Shown here: in pieces, positions 9,811 to 18,729 of the stretch
How positions within the stretch are numbered: the first letter of the stretch is position 1
Layout: each line of letters starts with the position of its first letter
Assembly (NCBI RefSeq): GCF_000152905.1
Contig: NZ_CH672417.1
Span: 319,585 to 383,584, forward strand
Length of the DNA: 64,000 nucleotides
Direction of reading: 5' to 3'
From: Nitrobacter sp. Nb-311A
Lineage (GTDB): Bacteria > Pseudomonadota > Alphaproteobacteria > Rhizobiales > Xanthobacteraceae
Position numbers and translations under genes: made by a program
The notes under the pieces: model-generated
Told to the model about the DNA's origin: nothing
The model's input: only the letters and a program-made list of their open reading frames with translations
Database searches by the model: none

Positions 9811-11007
9811 ATGACAAATTCCTTCCGCACCCTCGATGACGTTGACGTTCGCGGAAAGCGCGTTCTGCTGCGCGTCGACCTCAACGTCCCCATGGAACAA
9901 GGGCGCGTTACCGACGCCACGCGGTTGGAACGGGTAGCGCCGACGATCAAGGAAATCGCCGACAAGGGCGGCAAGGCGATCCTGCTGGCGCATTTCGGCC
10001 GGCCCAAGGGTCCCGACCCCAAAAATTCGCTGCGGCCGGTCGCGGCGGAACTCGCCAAAGTGCTCGGCAAGCCGGTCGCGTTCGCCGACGACTGCGTCGG
10101 CGAGTCGGCGCAAAAGGCGATTTCCGAGATGAAGGATGGCGACATCCTGTGCCTTGAAAACACTCGCTTTCACAAGGAAGAGGAAAAGAACGATCCGGCC
10201 TTCGTCGCCGAACTCGCCAAGCTCGGAGATATCTGGGTCAACGACGCCTTCTCGGCCGCGCATCGCGCCCATGCCTCGACCGAAGGTCTCGGCCACAAGC
10301 TGCCGGGCTATGCCGGACGCACCATGCAGGCCGAACTCGAAGCGCTCAACAAGGCGCTCGAAGCGCCGACCAAGCCCGTCATCGCCGTGATCGGTGGCGC
10401 AAAGGTCTCGACCAAGATCGACCTCCTGGAGAACCTCGTCAACAAGGTCGATGCGCTGGTGATCGGCGGCGGCATGGCCAACACCTTCCTGCACGCGCAG
10501 GGTGTCAACATCGGTAAATCGCTGGCGGAAAAGGATCTCGCGGCGACCGCACTGCGTATCATGGAGAAAGCCGAAGCCGCCAACTGCGCCATCATCCTGC
10601 CGGTGGATGCGACGGTAGCATTCCATTTCGCCGCCAACGCGCCCTCCCACGCCTACGGACTCGACGCCATTCCTGCGGAGGGCATGATTCTCGATGTCGG
10701 ACCGCAGTCGGTGGAACGCGTTCACTCGGCCATCGACGACGCCGCGACGCTGGTTTGGAACGGCCCGCTCGGCGCGTTCGAGCTGTCGCCTTTCGATCGC
10801 GGCACCGTGGTCGCGGCAAAACACGCGGCAGAACGTACCAAGGCTGGAAAGCTGGTGTCGGTCGCCGGTGGCGGCGACACGGTCGCGGCGCTGAACCAGG
10901 CTGGCGTAGCCGGCGACTTCACCTATGTCTCTACGGCCGGCGGCGCCTTCCTGGAGTGGATGGAGGGTAAGCCGCTGCCCGGCGTGGAGGTGCTAAGGGC
11001 AAAATGA
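9811..11007 (+). CDS. pgk: Phosphoglycerate kinase
   Basis: 398-residue kinase that makes ATP from 1,3-bisphosphoglycerate, or the reverse in gluconeogenesis and carbon fixation. Family motifs: [13 protein letters not shown] near the start, [24 protein letters not shown], and the C-terminal nucleotide loop [11 protein letters not shown]. Start at 9811 ([20 protein letters not shown]) is chosen by family alignment; a 15-codon upstream extension is unlikely. Adjacent gap supplies its substrate, and the class I aldolase follows. Confidence 0.96.
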   Translation: MTNSFRTLDDVDVRGKRVLLRVDLNVPMEQGRVTDATRLERVAPTIKEIADKGGKAILLAHFGRPKGPDPKNSLRPVAAELAKVLGKPVAFADDCVGESAQKAISEMKDGDILCLENTRFHKEEEKNDPAFVAELAKLGDIWVNDAFSAAHRAHASTEGLGHKLPGYAGRTMQAELEALNKALEAPTKPVIAVIGGAKVSTKIDLLENLVNKVDALVIGGGMANTFLHAQGVNIGKSLAEKDLAATALRIMEKAEAANCAIILPVDATVAFHFAANAPSHAYGLDAIPAEGMILDVGPQSVERVHSAIDDAATLVWNGPLGAFELSPFDRGTVVAAKHAAERTKAGKLVSVAGGGDTVAALNQAGVAGDFTYVSTAGGAFLEWMEGKPLPGVEVLRAK

Positions 11008-11126
11008 CGCTGCTCCTCGCGGCAAAATGAGTTGCGATATCAGAAAGTCGCAACTCTGATGCCTGCCTGATCCTCAAAACCGGCCTCCATCGGAGGTCGG
11101 AAGAGTGTATGCAGGAGGAGCCGCTC

Positions 11127-12158
11127 ATGAATCTCGCTGACCTCAACAACGTGGCGCAAGCCATGGTCGCGCCGGGCAAAGGCATTCTCGCCGCCGACGA
11201 ATCCTCTCCCACCATCACCAAACGGTTCAATGCCATCGGTGTGACATCCACCGAGGAAAGCCGGCGCGACTATCGCGAGATGATGTTCCGTGCCACCGAC
11301 GCCATGACGAAATATATCTCCGGCGTCATCCTCTATGACGAGACCATCTGGCAGAACGCCAGGGACGGCACGCCTCTGATCAAGCTGATCCAGCGGGCCG
11401 GCGCCATTCCCGGCATCAAGGTCGACGAAGGCACGCAACCCTTGCCCGCCTGCCCCGGCGAACTCGTGACCGTCGGACTGGACCGGCTCGCGGAGCGCCT
11501 GAAAAAATACTACGATCAGGGCGCACGTTTCGCGAAATGGCGAGCGGTGATCGATATCAACGCGGCGGGCGGCATCCCGACCATGACCGCGATCGGTGTC
11601 AACGCCCACGCCCTCGGACGCTACGCGGCGCTGTGCCAGGCTGCCCAGATCGTACCGATCGTCGAGCCCGAGGTGCTGATGGACGGCGATCACGACATCG
11701 ATCGCTGTTTTGAGGTCACGACGCGCGTCCTCAATGTAACGTTTCAGGAATTGCGCAAGCAGCGCGTCGCGCTGGAAGGCATGATCTTGAAGCCCAACAT
11801 GGCGATCGCGGGCAAGAAGAGCGCCAGGCAGGCATCCGTGGAGGAGGTTGCGGAAAAGACGGTGCGGATGCTGAAGGCCTGCGTGCCGGCTGCCGTCCCC
11901 GGCATCGCCTTCCTGTCCGGCGGACAGTCCGACGAGGAGGCCACTGCCCATCTCGATGCCATGAACCGGATGGGAAACCTGCCGTGGAAACTTACCTTCT
12001 CCTACGGCCGCGCGTTACAGGCGGCACCGCAGAAGGCGTGGTCCGGCAAGCCCGAGAACGTCGCCGCAGGGCAACGGGCTCTTATCCACCGGGCGCGGAT
12101 GAACTCGCTCGCAACCAAGGGAGAGTGGAAAGCCGAACTGGAGGAGAAAGCCGCGTGA
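11127..12158 (+). CDS. Fructose-bisphosphate aldolase, class I
   Basis: Schiff-base aldolase that cleaves or forms fructose-1,6-bisphosphate. This is the eukaryote-like class I fold, not the zinc class II enzyme: KGILAADES near residue 18, RFAKWRAVI (Lys138), and MILKPNM with the Schiff-base Lys222, then FLSGGQSDEEAT. The 343-residue length fits. ATG at 11127 has a strong ribosome site (AGGAGG, about 11113). It is the fourth carbon-metabolism gene in the run and is cluster-mate to gap and pgk. Confidence 0.94.
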   Translation: MNLADLNNVAQAMVAPGKGILAADESSPTITKRFNAIGVTSTEESRRDYREMMFRATDAMTKYISGVILYDETIWQNARDGTPLIKLIQRAGAIPGIKVDEGTQPLPACPGELVTVGLDRLAERLKKYYDQGARFAKWRAVIDINAAGGIPTMTAIGVNAHALGRYAALCQAAQIVPIVEPEVLMDGDHDIDRCFEVTTRVLNVTFQELRKQRVALEGMILKPNMAIAGKKSARQASVEEVAEKTVRMLKACVPAAVPGIAFLSGGQSDEEATAHLDAMNRMGNLPWKLTFSYGRALQAAPQKAWSGKPENVAAGQRALIHRARMNSLATKGEWKAELEEKAA

Positions 12159-12260
12159 GACGGGACAATCGGCTCCCGGACCCTTGCCGATTCAAACAGA
12201 AGAGGAGGGAGAATCAGACAGAGCACGCTCGCGCGAGCGCGCGGCTGTCTTTGATACTCC

Positions 12261-12596
12261 CTACTCTGCGGCGACAGAACGCGAGGTATGTTCCTGACGA
12301 TATTCACTCCAGGCTTGCCGCAAGATTTGAGCCGCTGAGGTGAGGAAGATTTCGGCCATGATCGCGGCGACGATCAAATCCGGCCACGCGGTGGCGGTAC
12401 TCCAGACTCCGAAGGCTGCAAGCATCACCATCACATTGCCGATGGCGTCGTTACGAGAGCAGAGCCAGACCGACCGTACATTCGCGTCGCCATCCTTGTA
12501 CGGTACAAGCAGACCAGCCGAGGCGAGGTTGGCCGCCAGGGCCATAAAGCCGATAACGCCCATGACCTCGGCGCTCGGACGATGGAAGGTTCGCAC
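12261..12596 (-). pseudogene. 5'-truncated cation-efflux (CDF-like) transporter remnant
   Basis: The readable 111 residues correspond to the C-terminal membrane part of a roughly 200-residue cation transporter of the cation diffusion facilitator type. The segments SAEVMGVIGFMALAANLAS, NVRSVWLCSRNDAIGNV and AWPDLIVAAIMA are recognisable. The first half, with the first transmembrane helices, is absent: reading upstream in frame reaches a stop about seven codons before the first possible start (GTG at 12596). I see no continuation in the other minus-strand frames. The piece lies convergent to the aldolase gene and is probably non-functional. Confidence 0.65.
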
Positions 12597-12934
12597 AATC
12601 GGCGGACAAAACTGCTACGAAGAACAACGGTGCCTTGACCTTCGAAGACCGATCACAGAAGGGAGTTCTGCTCAAACGCCTGTCTATGATTTGCCCTTGC
12701 CGGCATGACGCGGCAACCGGGTTTTGAAGATCGATACTTTGATCACGAGCCGGAGAAGGTGTTCGCCCTGATGTCGCGATGATTTTGGATCAAATCGATT
12801 CAAGATCATGAACGTGACCCGCAAAAAGGCGAAGCTGCTAGAATCTTTTGCCGCTGCTCACGCATAATGTCGACGAAAATGTCCTGGCATTGAGCCTCTC
12901 GCTTTCACCTGTTCGGCTATCTGAGACCCTTCCG
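12597..12934. other. Gap between transporter remnant and ThiE-like gene
   Basis: 338 bases with no supported gene. It may contain decayed DNA from the missing front of the cation-efflux gene, but I could not recognise any. The last 30 bases include CTGAGACCCTT (12921-12931), which resembles part of a TPP riboswitch but lacks the rest of the fold. No clear promoter was assigned for the downstream gene. Confidence 0.45.
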
Positions 12935-13636
12935 ATGCTCGCGAAATCAGCCTCCCTCCGCCCCGCACCGCGTCTCTATCTGGCCACGCCGGTGATCTGC
13001 GATCCGACAGGGATCATGACGCCACTGGCCGATGCGCTGGCATCCGCGGACATCGCCGCCGTGCTGATGCGGCTCGCGCTCTCCGATCCACGCACAATGA
13101 TATCGCGCATCAAGGCGCTTGCGCCTTTGATCCAGAACAGCGGCGCTGCGCTTTTGCTTGATGGCCACGCCGATCTGGTCGCGCGGTCCGGCGCCGACGG
13201 CGCGCATCTCGCCAGCATCGAGGCGTTGCAGGAGGCGATGCCCGCACTGAAACCCGACCGCATCGTCGGCGCCGGCGGCCTGCCGACGCGCCATGACTCC
13301 ATGGTCGCTGGCGAGACCGGCGCCGACTACGTGCTGTTCGGCGAGCCGGACAAGACCGGCGATCGGCCGTCCGCGGAAGCGATCGCGGATCGGCTGGCAT
13401 GGTGGGCCGAATTGTTCGAGCCGCCCTGCGTTGCTCACGCCGCGAACCTCGATGAAGCGCAGCTTTTCGCGGCATCGGGCGCGGATTTCGTGCTGGTCGG
13501 CGACATCATCTGGAACGACCCGCGCGGCGCGGCGGCCGCGCTCGCGGATATCGCAACCGCAATCGGCCAAGGTTACGGACCACAAGGAGGCGCGCAACGC
13601 GCGAACCATCCTCATGGCGTCAGGGGCGCCGGATGA
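12935..13636 (+). CDS. ThiE/TenI-like protein (divergent thiamine-phosphate synthase family)
   Basis: A 233-residue TIM-barrel protein of the thiamine-phosphate synthase/TenI superfamily. The barrel motif LLLDGHADLVARSGADGAHL (residues 73-92) matches the ThiE strand that binds pyrophosphate and Mg2+, and GADYVLFGEP and GADFVLVGD match later strands. Several ThiE signature positions are changed: the usual GVHLGQ reads GAHLAS, and the usual S-A-H-T loop reads GAGGLPTRH (112-120). Activity as ThiE is therefore doubtful. Start 12935 chosen for fit to the family. The Sel1-repeat gene begins with a four-base overlap at 13633-13636. Confidence 0.7.
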   Translation: MLAKSASLRPAPRLYLATPVICDPTGIMTPLADALASADIAAVLMRLALSDPRTMISRIKALAPLIQNSGAALLLDGHADLVARSGADGAHLASIEALQEAMPALKPDRIVGAGGLPTRHDSMVAGETGADYVLFGEPDKTGDRPSAEAIADRLAWWAELFEPPCVAHAANLDEAQLFAASGADFVLVGDIIWNDPRGAAAALADIATAIGQGYGPQGGAQRANHPHGVRGAG

Positions 13637-14661
13637 TTGTCCTGCGTCCCGTCGCCATACTGATTGGCGTTCTCATGTTCGGGGAAAGTGCGCTGGCGCA
13701 GCTTCAGCCAGCTCCGGCGGCCGCCGGCAAGAGCATCAAGACGAAGACCATCATGCCGGTGCCGCCGACGCCACCCGCCAGGCCCGAACCGGACCGCAAA
13801 ACAGACGCGCAAGCCCCTGACGATCCGAATGCAGATCTGGTCTACGGCGCCTATCAGCGCGGCCTCTACAAGACCGCGTTCGATCTCGCGTTGAAGCAGG
13901 CACAGGAGGACAAGGCTCCCGCCGCCATGACCATGCTCGGCGAGCTCTATGCCAATGGTCTCGGGGTCAAGCGCGACTATGGCAAGGCGATCGAATGGCA
14001 TCAGCGCGCGGCCAATCTGGGCGATCGCGAAGCCATGTTCGCGCTCGCCATGCTACGCATCAGCGGGCGCGGCGGACCGCCAGACAGGGCGGGCGCCGTG
14101 AAATGGCTGGCCGCGTCCGCCAAGCTCGGTCAACCCAAGGCCGCCTACAACCTGGCGCTTCTCTATATGGACGGGCAAACGCTGCCGCAGGATTTCAAGC
14201 GCGCGGCCGAGCTGCTGCGATTCGCAGCCGACGCCGGCAGCCCGGAAGCGCAATATGCGTTGGCGACCTTCTACAAGGAGGGCACCGGCGTTGAAAAAAA
14301 TCTCTACAAGTCAGTGCGGCTGTTGCAGGCGGCCTCGCTCGCCGGCAACGTCGATGCCGAAGTCGAGTACGCGATTGCGCTGTTCAACGGCAGCGGCACC
14401 GGAAAGAACGAGGCCGCCGCGGTATCGCTGCTGCGCAAAGCCGCGAGACAGAACAGTGCGATCGCTCAAAATCGTCTCGCCCGGGTCCTCGTCACAGGTA
14501 TGGGCGCGCCGATGGACAAGATCGAAGGCCTGAAATGGCATATCGTGGCGAAAACCGCAGGCAAGGGCGATCTGATGCTTGACGAGGCGCTGGCGCAGGC
14601 AACGCCCGAAGAACGCGCCAATGCGGAGAGCGCCGCCCGCAAATGGCTTGGAATCAAATGA
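13633..14661 (+). CDS. Exported Sel1-repeat protein
   Basis: A 342-residue protein with an N-terminal signal peptide (IVLRPVAILIGVLMFGESALA, cleaved near residue 22) and a short proline-rich linker (about 25-60). From about residue 70 to 320 there are roughly six to seven Sel1-like helical repeats (for example MLGELYANGLGVKRDYGKA and YALATFYKEGTGVEKNLYKS). Such repeats form scaffolds for protein contacts, usually in the periplasm. Start overlaps the ThiE-like stop (ATGA), indicating coupling; an inositol-phosphatase-family gene follows after about 60 bases. Function unknown. Confidence 0.85.
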   Translation: MIVLRPVAILIGVLMFGESALAQLQPAPAAAGKSIKTKTIMPVPPTPPARPEPDRKTDAQAPDDPNADLVYGAYQRGLYKTAFDLALKQAQEDKAPAAMTMLGELYANGLGVKRDYGKAIEWHQRAANLGDREAMFALAMLRISGRGGPPDRAGAVKWLAASAKLGQPKAAYNLALLYMDGQTLPQDFKRAAELLRFAADAGSPEAQYALATFYKEGTGVEKNLYKSVRLLQAASLAGNVDAEVEYAIALFNGSGTGKNEAAAVSLLRKAARQNSAIAQNRLARVLVTGMGAPMDKIEGLKWHIVAKTAGKGDLMLDEALAQATPEERANAESAARKWLGIK

Positions 14662-14722
14662 ACCGCTTGACGGGGACCCGTTCGCAGGGCACCCAGACCC
14701 ATCATCCATCCTGAGCCCTATC

Positions 14723-15514
14723 ATGCTGCAATCCGCTCTCATGAACGTCATGGTCAAGGCTGCGCGCCGCGCAGGCCGGAGCCTGAAACGCGATCTCGGC
14801 GAAATCGAGAATCTTCAGGTATCGCTGAAGGGGCCTGCGAATTTCGTGAGTCTTGCGGACAAGCGCGCGGAAGATATCCTGTATGAGGAACTCAGCAAGG
14901 CGCGTCCCGGCTACGGCTTTTTCGGCGAGGAAGGCGGTAACCGCGAGGGCACGGACAAGAGCCACACCTGGATCGTCGATCCGCTTGACGGCACCACCAA
15001 CTTCCTGCACGGCATTCCGCATTTCGGGATATCAATCGGCCTGCAGCGCGACGGCGTGCTGATCGCCGGCCTCGTTTACAACCCCGCCAATGACGAACTC
15101 TACACCGCGGAGCGCGGCAAGGGCGCCTTTCTCAACGATCAGCGGCTACGCGTGTCGGGGCGCCGCCAGATGAACGACTGCGTTATCGCTTGCGGCCTGC
15201 CGCATATCGGACGCGGCGACCATGAGTTGTCACGACGGGAGATGGCCGCGCTGCAGCCGAAGGTAGCGGGCCTGCGGCGCTTCGGCGCGGCCTCGCTTGA
15301 TCTCGCCTTTGTCGCGGCGGGCCGCGTCGACGGCTACTGGGAGCGCAACCTGCAGCCGTGGGATATTGCGGGCGGACAAATCATCGTCCGGGAGGCTGGC
15401 GGCATTGTCAGCGGCATCCAGGGCGATGACGATCCGCTCACGACCGGCGATGTGATCTGTGGCAACGAATTCGTTCACGCCGAACTCGTGAAGATCATCA
15501 AGCCGCTGGGATAG
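14723..15514 (+). CDS. Inositol monophosphatase family protein (SuhB-like)
   Basis: A 263-residue Mg2+-dependent sugar-phosphate phosphatase fold. Metal-binding motifs are complete: GFFGEEGG, WIVDPLDGTTNFLHG and WDIAGGQIIVREAGG. Family members act on inositol-1-phosphate, but bacterial SuhB also has a moonlighting role in transcription antitermination, so the true substrate is uncertain. Start 14723 (MLQSALMNVMVKAARRAGRSL) fits relatives; the frame opens further upstream inside the Sel1 gene and is not used. Last gene of the plus-strand carbon cluster; the RND pump genes converge on it. Confidence 0.88.
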   Translation: MLQSALMNVMVKAARRAGRSLKRDLGEIENLQVSLKGPANFVSLADKRAEDILYEELSKARPGYGFFGEEGGNREGTDKSHTWIVDPLDGTTNFLHGIPHFGISIGLQRDGVLIAGLVYNPANDELYTAERGKGAFLNDQRLRVSGRRQMNDCVIACGLPHIGRGDHELSRREMAALQPKVAGLRRFGAASLDLAFVAAGRVDGYWERNLQPWDIAGGQIIVREAGGIVSGIQGDDDPLTTGDVICGNEFVHAELVKIIKPLG

Positions 15515-15558
15515 CGAACGTCACAAGCCGGCGCAACGCTTCGGGTCGGGATCATGCC

Positions 15559-18500
15559 CTATTCCGCCGGACGCAGCGGCGCCGGCGGTCCATGGACTTC
15601 CGGCGCGCCCGCCGGCTCCAGTCCACTCTTGTCGCGCCCAAGCACGCGCATCACGACGACGTAAAACACCGGCACCATCAACAGCGCCAGCACCACCACC
15701 GCGATCATGCCGCCCATCACGCTGGTGCCGAGCGCCTGCTGGCTTGCTCCGCCTGCACCGCTGGCGACGACCATCGGCAGCACGCCGGAGGCGAAGGCAA
15801 AGCCTGTCATCAAGATCGGACGGAAGCGCAGCGCGCACGCCTCCATTGTGGCGTCGACGAGCGGCTTGCCCTGCGCCCGCAAATCCTTGGCGAATTCGAC
15901 GATGAGGATGGCGTCCTTGGCCGCCAGGCCGATGATGGTCACGAGTCCGACGGTGAAATAAACATCGTTGGCAAGCCCGCGCCCGGTTGCCGCCAGCACC
16001 GCGCCGCAGATCCCTAGCGGCACCGTCAACAACACCGCGAGCGGAATGGTCCAGCTTTCATAAAGCGCAGCCAGGCAGAGGAACACCACCAATGCCGAAA
16101 GCGCGAGCAGGAACGGCGCCTGTGATCCCGACAACTTTTCCTGCAACGACTGACCCGTCCATTCATAGCCGAAACCGCGCGGAAGGCGATCGGCCAGCCG
16201 CTCCATCTCGGCGATGGCGTCGCCGGAGGTAAAGCCGGCCCGCGCCTCGCCGGTGATGCGCATTGACGGATAGTAGTTGAAGCCGACGATCTGTGTCGGC
16301 CCCTTCGACCATTCGATAGAGGAGAAGGAGGAGAAGGGGACCAGCCGCCCGCTGCTGTTCTTGACGTTGTAGTTGAGGATGTCTTGCGCCGTGGTGCGGC
16401 CGTCACGATCCGACTGCACGATCACGCGCTGCATTCGCCCACGGTTGGGGAAGTCGTTGACATAGGTCGAGCCGAGATTGGTCGACATGGTATCGTTGAT
16501 GTCCTCGAACGTGACCCCGAGAGCGCTGGCCTTCTCGCGGTCGATCATGAGATTGACCTGCCCCGCCGACGGCAAACCCTCGACATAGACGTTCTGCAAG
16601 ATCGGACTGGCGTTGGCCGCGGCGATCAACTGATTGGTCGCCTGCAACAACGCCGGGTAGCCTTTCTGGCCGCGATCCTGAAGACGGAAGCTGAAACCGG
16701 AGGAATTGCCGAGGTTGTCGATCGGCGGCGGCTGCAGCGCGGTGATCTTGGCGTCGCGCAGCGATAGCGCCAGATCACGATTGGCGTCAGCAACGATATT
16801 CGCGGCTGAGTCCTTCTCAGGACGTTCGGACCAGTCTTTCAGGGTGATGAACGCTTGCGCCGTGTTCATGCCCTGCCCCGAAAAGGCGAAACCGGTCAGG
16901 AAAGTGACATCCTGAATCCCAGGCCGTTGGGCCAGGTATCTCTCGACCGCCTCCACCGCCGCTTCGGTCCGCCCGTGGGATGAATCCGCCGGCGTCTGCA
17001 CGTCGGTGGTGATGAAGCCCTGATCATCCACCGGCAGAAAGCCGGCAGGCAATCGAACGAAGGCCCAAACGAGGGCGCCAACCAGAACGGCGTAAATCAG
17101 CATCAGGCGTCCGGTTCGCCTGAGCGACCAGCCGACGGTCGAGACGTAGCGGCCGCGCACGCCCTCCAGCGCGCGATTGAACCAGCCGAACAAGCCTTTG
17201 CGGGCATGGGCGTGTCCGGCCTCCGCCGGCTTCAGCAGCGTGGCGCACAGCGCCGGCGTCAGCGACAGCGCCATCAGGGCAGAGAAACCGATCGCGGCAA
17301 CCACCGTGACGGAAAACTGCCTGTAGATAATGCCGACAGAGCCCGGAAAAAACGCCATCGGCACGAACACCGCCATCAGCACCAGCGTGATGCCGACGAT
17401 GGCGCTCGTGATCTGCGACATCGCCTTGCGCGCCGCCTCCCTGGGCGGCAGCCCCTCCTCCGCCATGATGCGTTCGACATTCTCCACCACGACGATGGCG
17501 TCGTCGACCAGAATGCCGATCGCCAGCACCATGCCGAACATCGTCAGCATATTGATGGAATAGCCGGCGATTAGCAGCACCGCACAGGTGCCGAGCAGCG
17601 CGACCGGCACCACGACGGTCGGAATAATCGTGTAACGGATGTTCTGCAGGAACAGGAACATCACCAGGAACACCAGCACCACCGCCTCGATCAGCGTATG
17701 CACGACCTTTTCGATCGAGGCCTCCACCACGGGCGTGATATCGTAAGGGATGCTGTAGGCGATATTCGCCGGAAAGAACTTCGAAAGTTCCTTCATCTTG
17801 GCTTCCACCGCGCTCGCGGTGGCAAGCGCGTTGGCGCCCGGTGCGAGCAGCACCGAAAGACCCGCGGTCGGCTTGCCGTTGAGGCGGGTGGTGAATCGGT
17901 AATCCATGCCGCCGACCTCGACCCGCGCCACGTCGCGCAGGCGCACGGTGGAGCCATCGCGGTTGGCGCGCAGCAGGATGGAGCCGAATTCCTCGGGCGT
18001 GGTGAGTTGCCCCTTCACCAGCACCAGCGCCGCGGTTTTCTGCCCTGCCCGGCTCGGCGGCCCTCCGATGCTGCCCGAAGCCACCTGCGCATTCTGCGCC
18101 GCAATCGCCTTGGTGACGTCTTCCGACGTCAGATCGTAGCCAACGAGCTTTTCTGGATCGAGCCAGACGCGCAACGAGCGTTCGGTGGAGAACAGCGTGG
18201 CCCGGCCGACACCGGGAATACGCCGGATTTCCCCGATGATGTTACGCGTCATGAAGTCCCCGAGGCCGACCTCATCCAGACTGCCGTCTGTCGAACGCAG
18301 CGTGATGATCTGCAACACCGCGCTCGAGGCCTCCTGGACCAGGATGCCTTCCTTCAGCACAGCCGCGGGAAGGCGAGCCTCGATGCGCTTGATGCGATTC
18401 TGCACGTCCACCGAGGCGAGAGCAGTGGAGGTGCCGGGAACAAAGAACGCGGTGATCTCGACTTGTCCCAGAGAATCACTGGTGGATTCGAAATTAAGGA

Positions 18501-18723
18501 TGCCCGACGCGCCGTTGAGTTGTTCTTCGATCAGTCGCGTGACGCTGTTATAAAGGTTCTCCGGCGAGGCGCCGGGATACACGGTTGCGACCGAGATCGA
18601 AGGCGGCGCGATGATGGGATATTGCGCGATGCCCAGGAATGGAATCGAAATCACGCCGATCAAACAGATGAATAGCGCGACGACCCACGCGAAGATCGGC
18701 CGGTCGATGAAGAAAGCCGGCAT
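15559..18723 (-). CDS. RND multidrug efflux permease (HAE1 family)
   Basis: Inner-membrane pump of 1054 residues, closely matching AcrB/MexB-type length and layout. The start FFIDRPIFAWVVALFICLIG is the first helix of this family. The proton-relay pair is present in GILVDDAIVVVENVERIM (around residue 405-410), and the second membrane half repeats the pattern with ATGRGLANDVYFTVGLVTI. It exports substrates with the adaptor encoded just upstream and an outer-membrane channel that is not in this window. Substrate unknown; HAE1 members commonly move drugs or hydrophobic compounds. Confidence 0.92.
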   Translation of the reverse strand: MPAFFIDRPIFAWVVALFICLIGVISIPFLGIAQYPIIAPPSISVATVYPGASPENLYNSVTRLIEEQLNGASGILNFESTSDSLGQVEITAFFVPGTSTALASVDVQNRIKRIEARLPAAVLKEGILVQEASSAVLQIITLRSTDGSLDEVGLGDFMTRNIIGEIRRIPGVGRATLFSTERSLRVWLDPEKLVGYDLTSEDVTKAIAAQNAQVASGSIGGPPSRAGQKTAALVLVKGQLTTPEEFGSILLRANRDGSTVRLRDVARVEVGGMDYRFTTRLNGKPTAGLSVLLAPGANALATASAVEAKMKELSKFFPANIAYSIPYDITPVVEASIEKVVHTLIEAVVLVFLVMFLFLQNIRYTIIPTVVVPVALLGTCAVLLIAGYSINMLTMFGMVLAIGILVDDAIVVVENVERIMAEEGLPPREAARKAMSQITSAIVGITLVLMAVFVPMAFFPGSVGIIYRQFSVTVVAAIGFSALMALSLTPALCATLLKPAEAGHAHARKGLFGWFNRALEGVRGRYVSTVGWSLRRTGRLMLIYAVLVGALVWAFVRLPAGFLPVDDQGFITTDVQTPADSSHGRTEAAVEAVERYLAQRPGIQDVTFLTGFAFSGQGMNTAQAFITLKDWSERPEKDSAANIVADANRDLALSLRDAKITALQPPPIDNLGNSSGFSFRLQDRGQKGYPALLQATNQLIAAANASPILQNVYVEGLPSAGQVNLMIDREKASALGVTFEDINDTMSTNLGSTYVNDFPNRGRMQRVIVQSDRDGRTTAQDILNYNVKNSSGRLVPFSSFSSIEWSKGPTQIVGFNYYPSMRITGEARAGFTSGDAIAEMERLADRLPRGFGYEWTGQSLQEKLSGSQAPFLLALSALVVFLCLAALYESWTIPLAVLLTVPLGICGAVLAATGRGLANDVYFTVGLVTIIGLAAKDAILIVEFAKDLRAQGKPLVDATMEACALRFRPILMTGFAFASGVLPMVVASGAGGASQQALGTSVMGGMIAVVVLALLMVPVFYVVVMRVLGRDKSGLEPAGAPEVHGPPAPLRPAE

Positions 18724-18729
18724 GCTGCG

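Noticed and set aside
8452..10824. Very long minus-strand frame opposite gap and pgk
   Set aside because: It is complementary to two well-identified genes; its protein has no family signature and is explained by GC-rich codon bias.
12921..12931. CTGAGACCCTT resembling a TPP riboswitch element before the ThiE-like gene
   Set aside because: The other conserved riboswitch parts (CCTGATC, the GGGTGC arm) are missing and it sits only four bases from the start codon.
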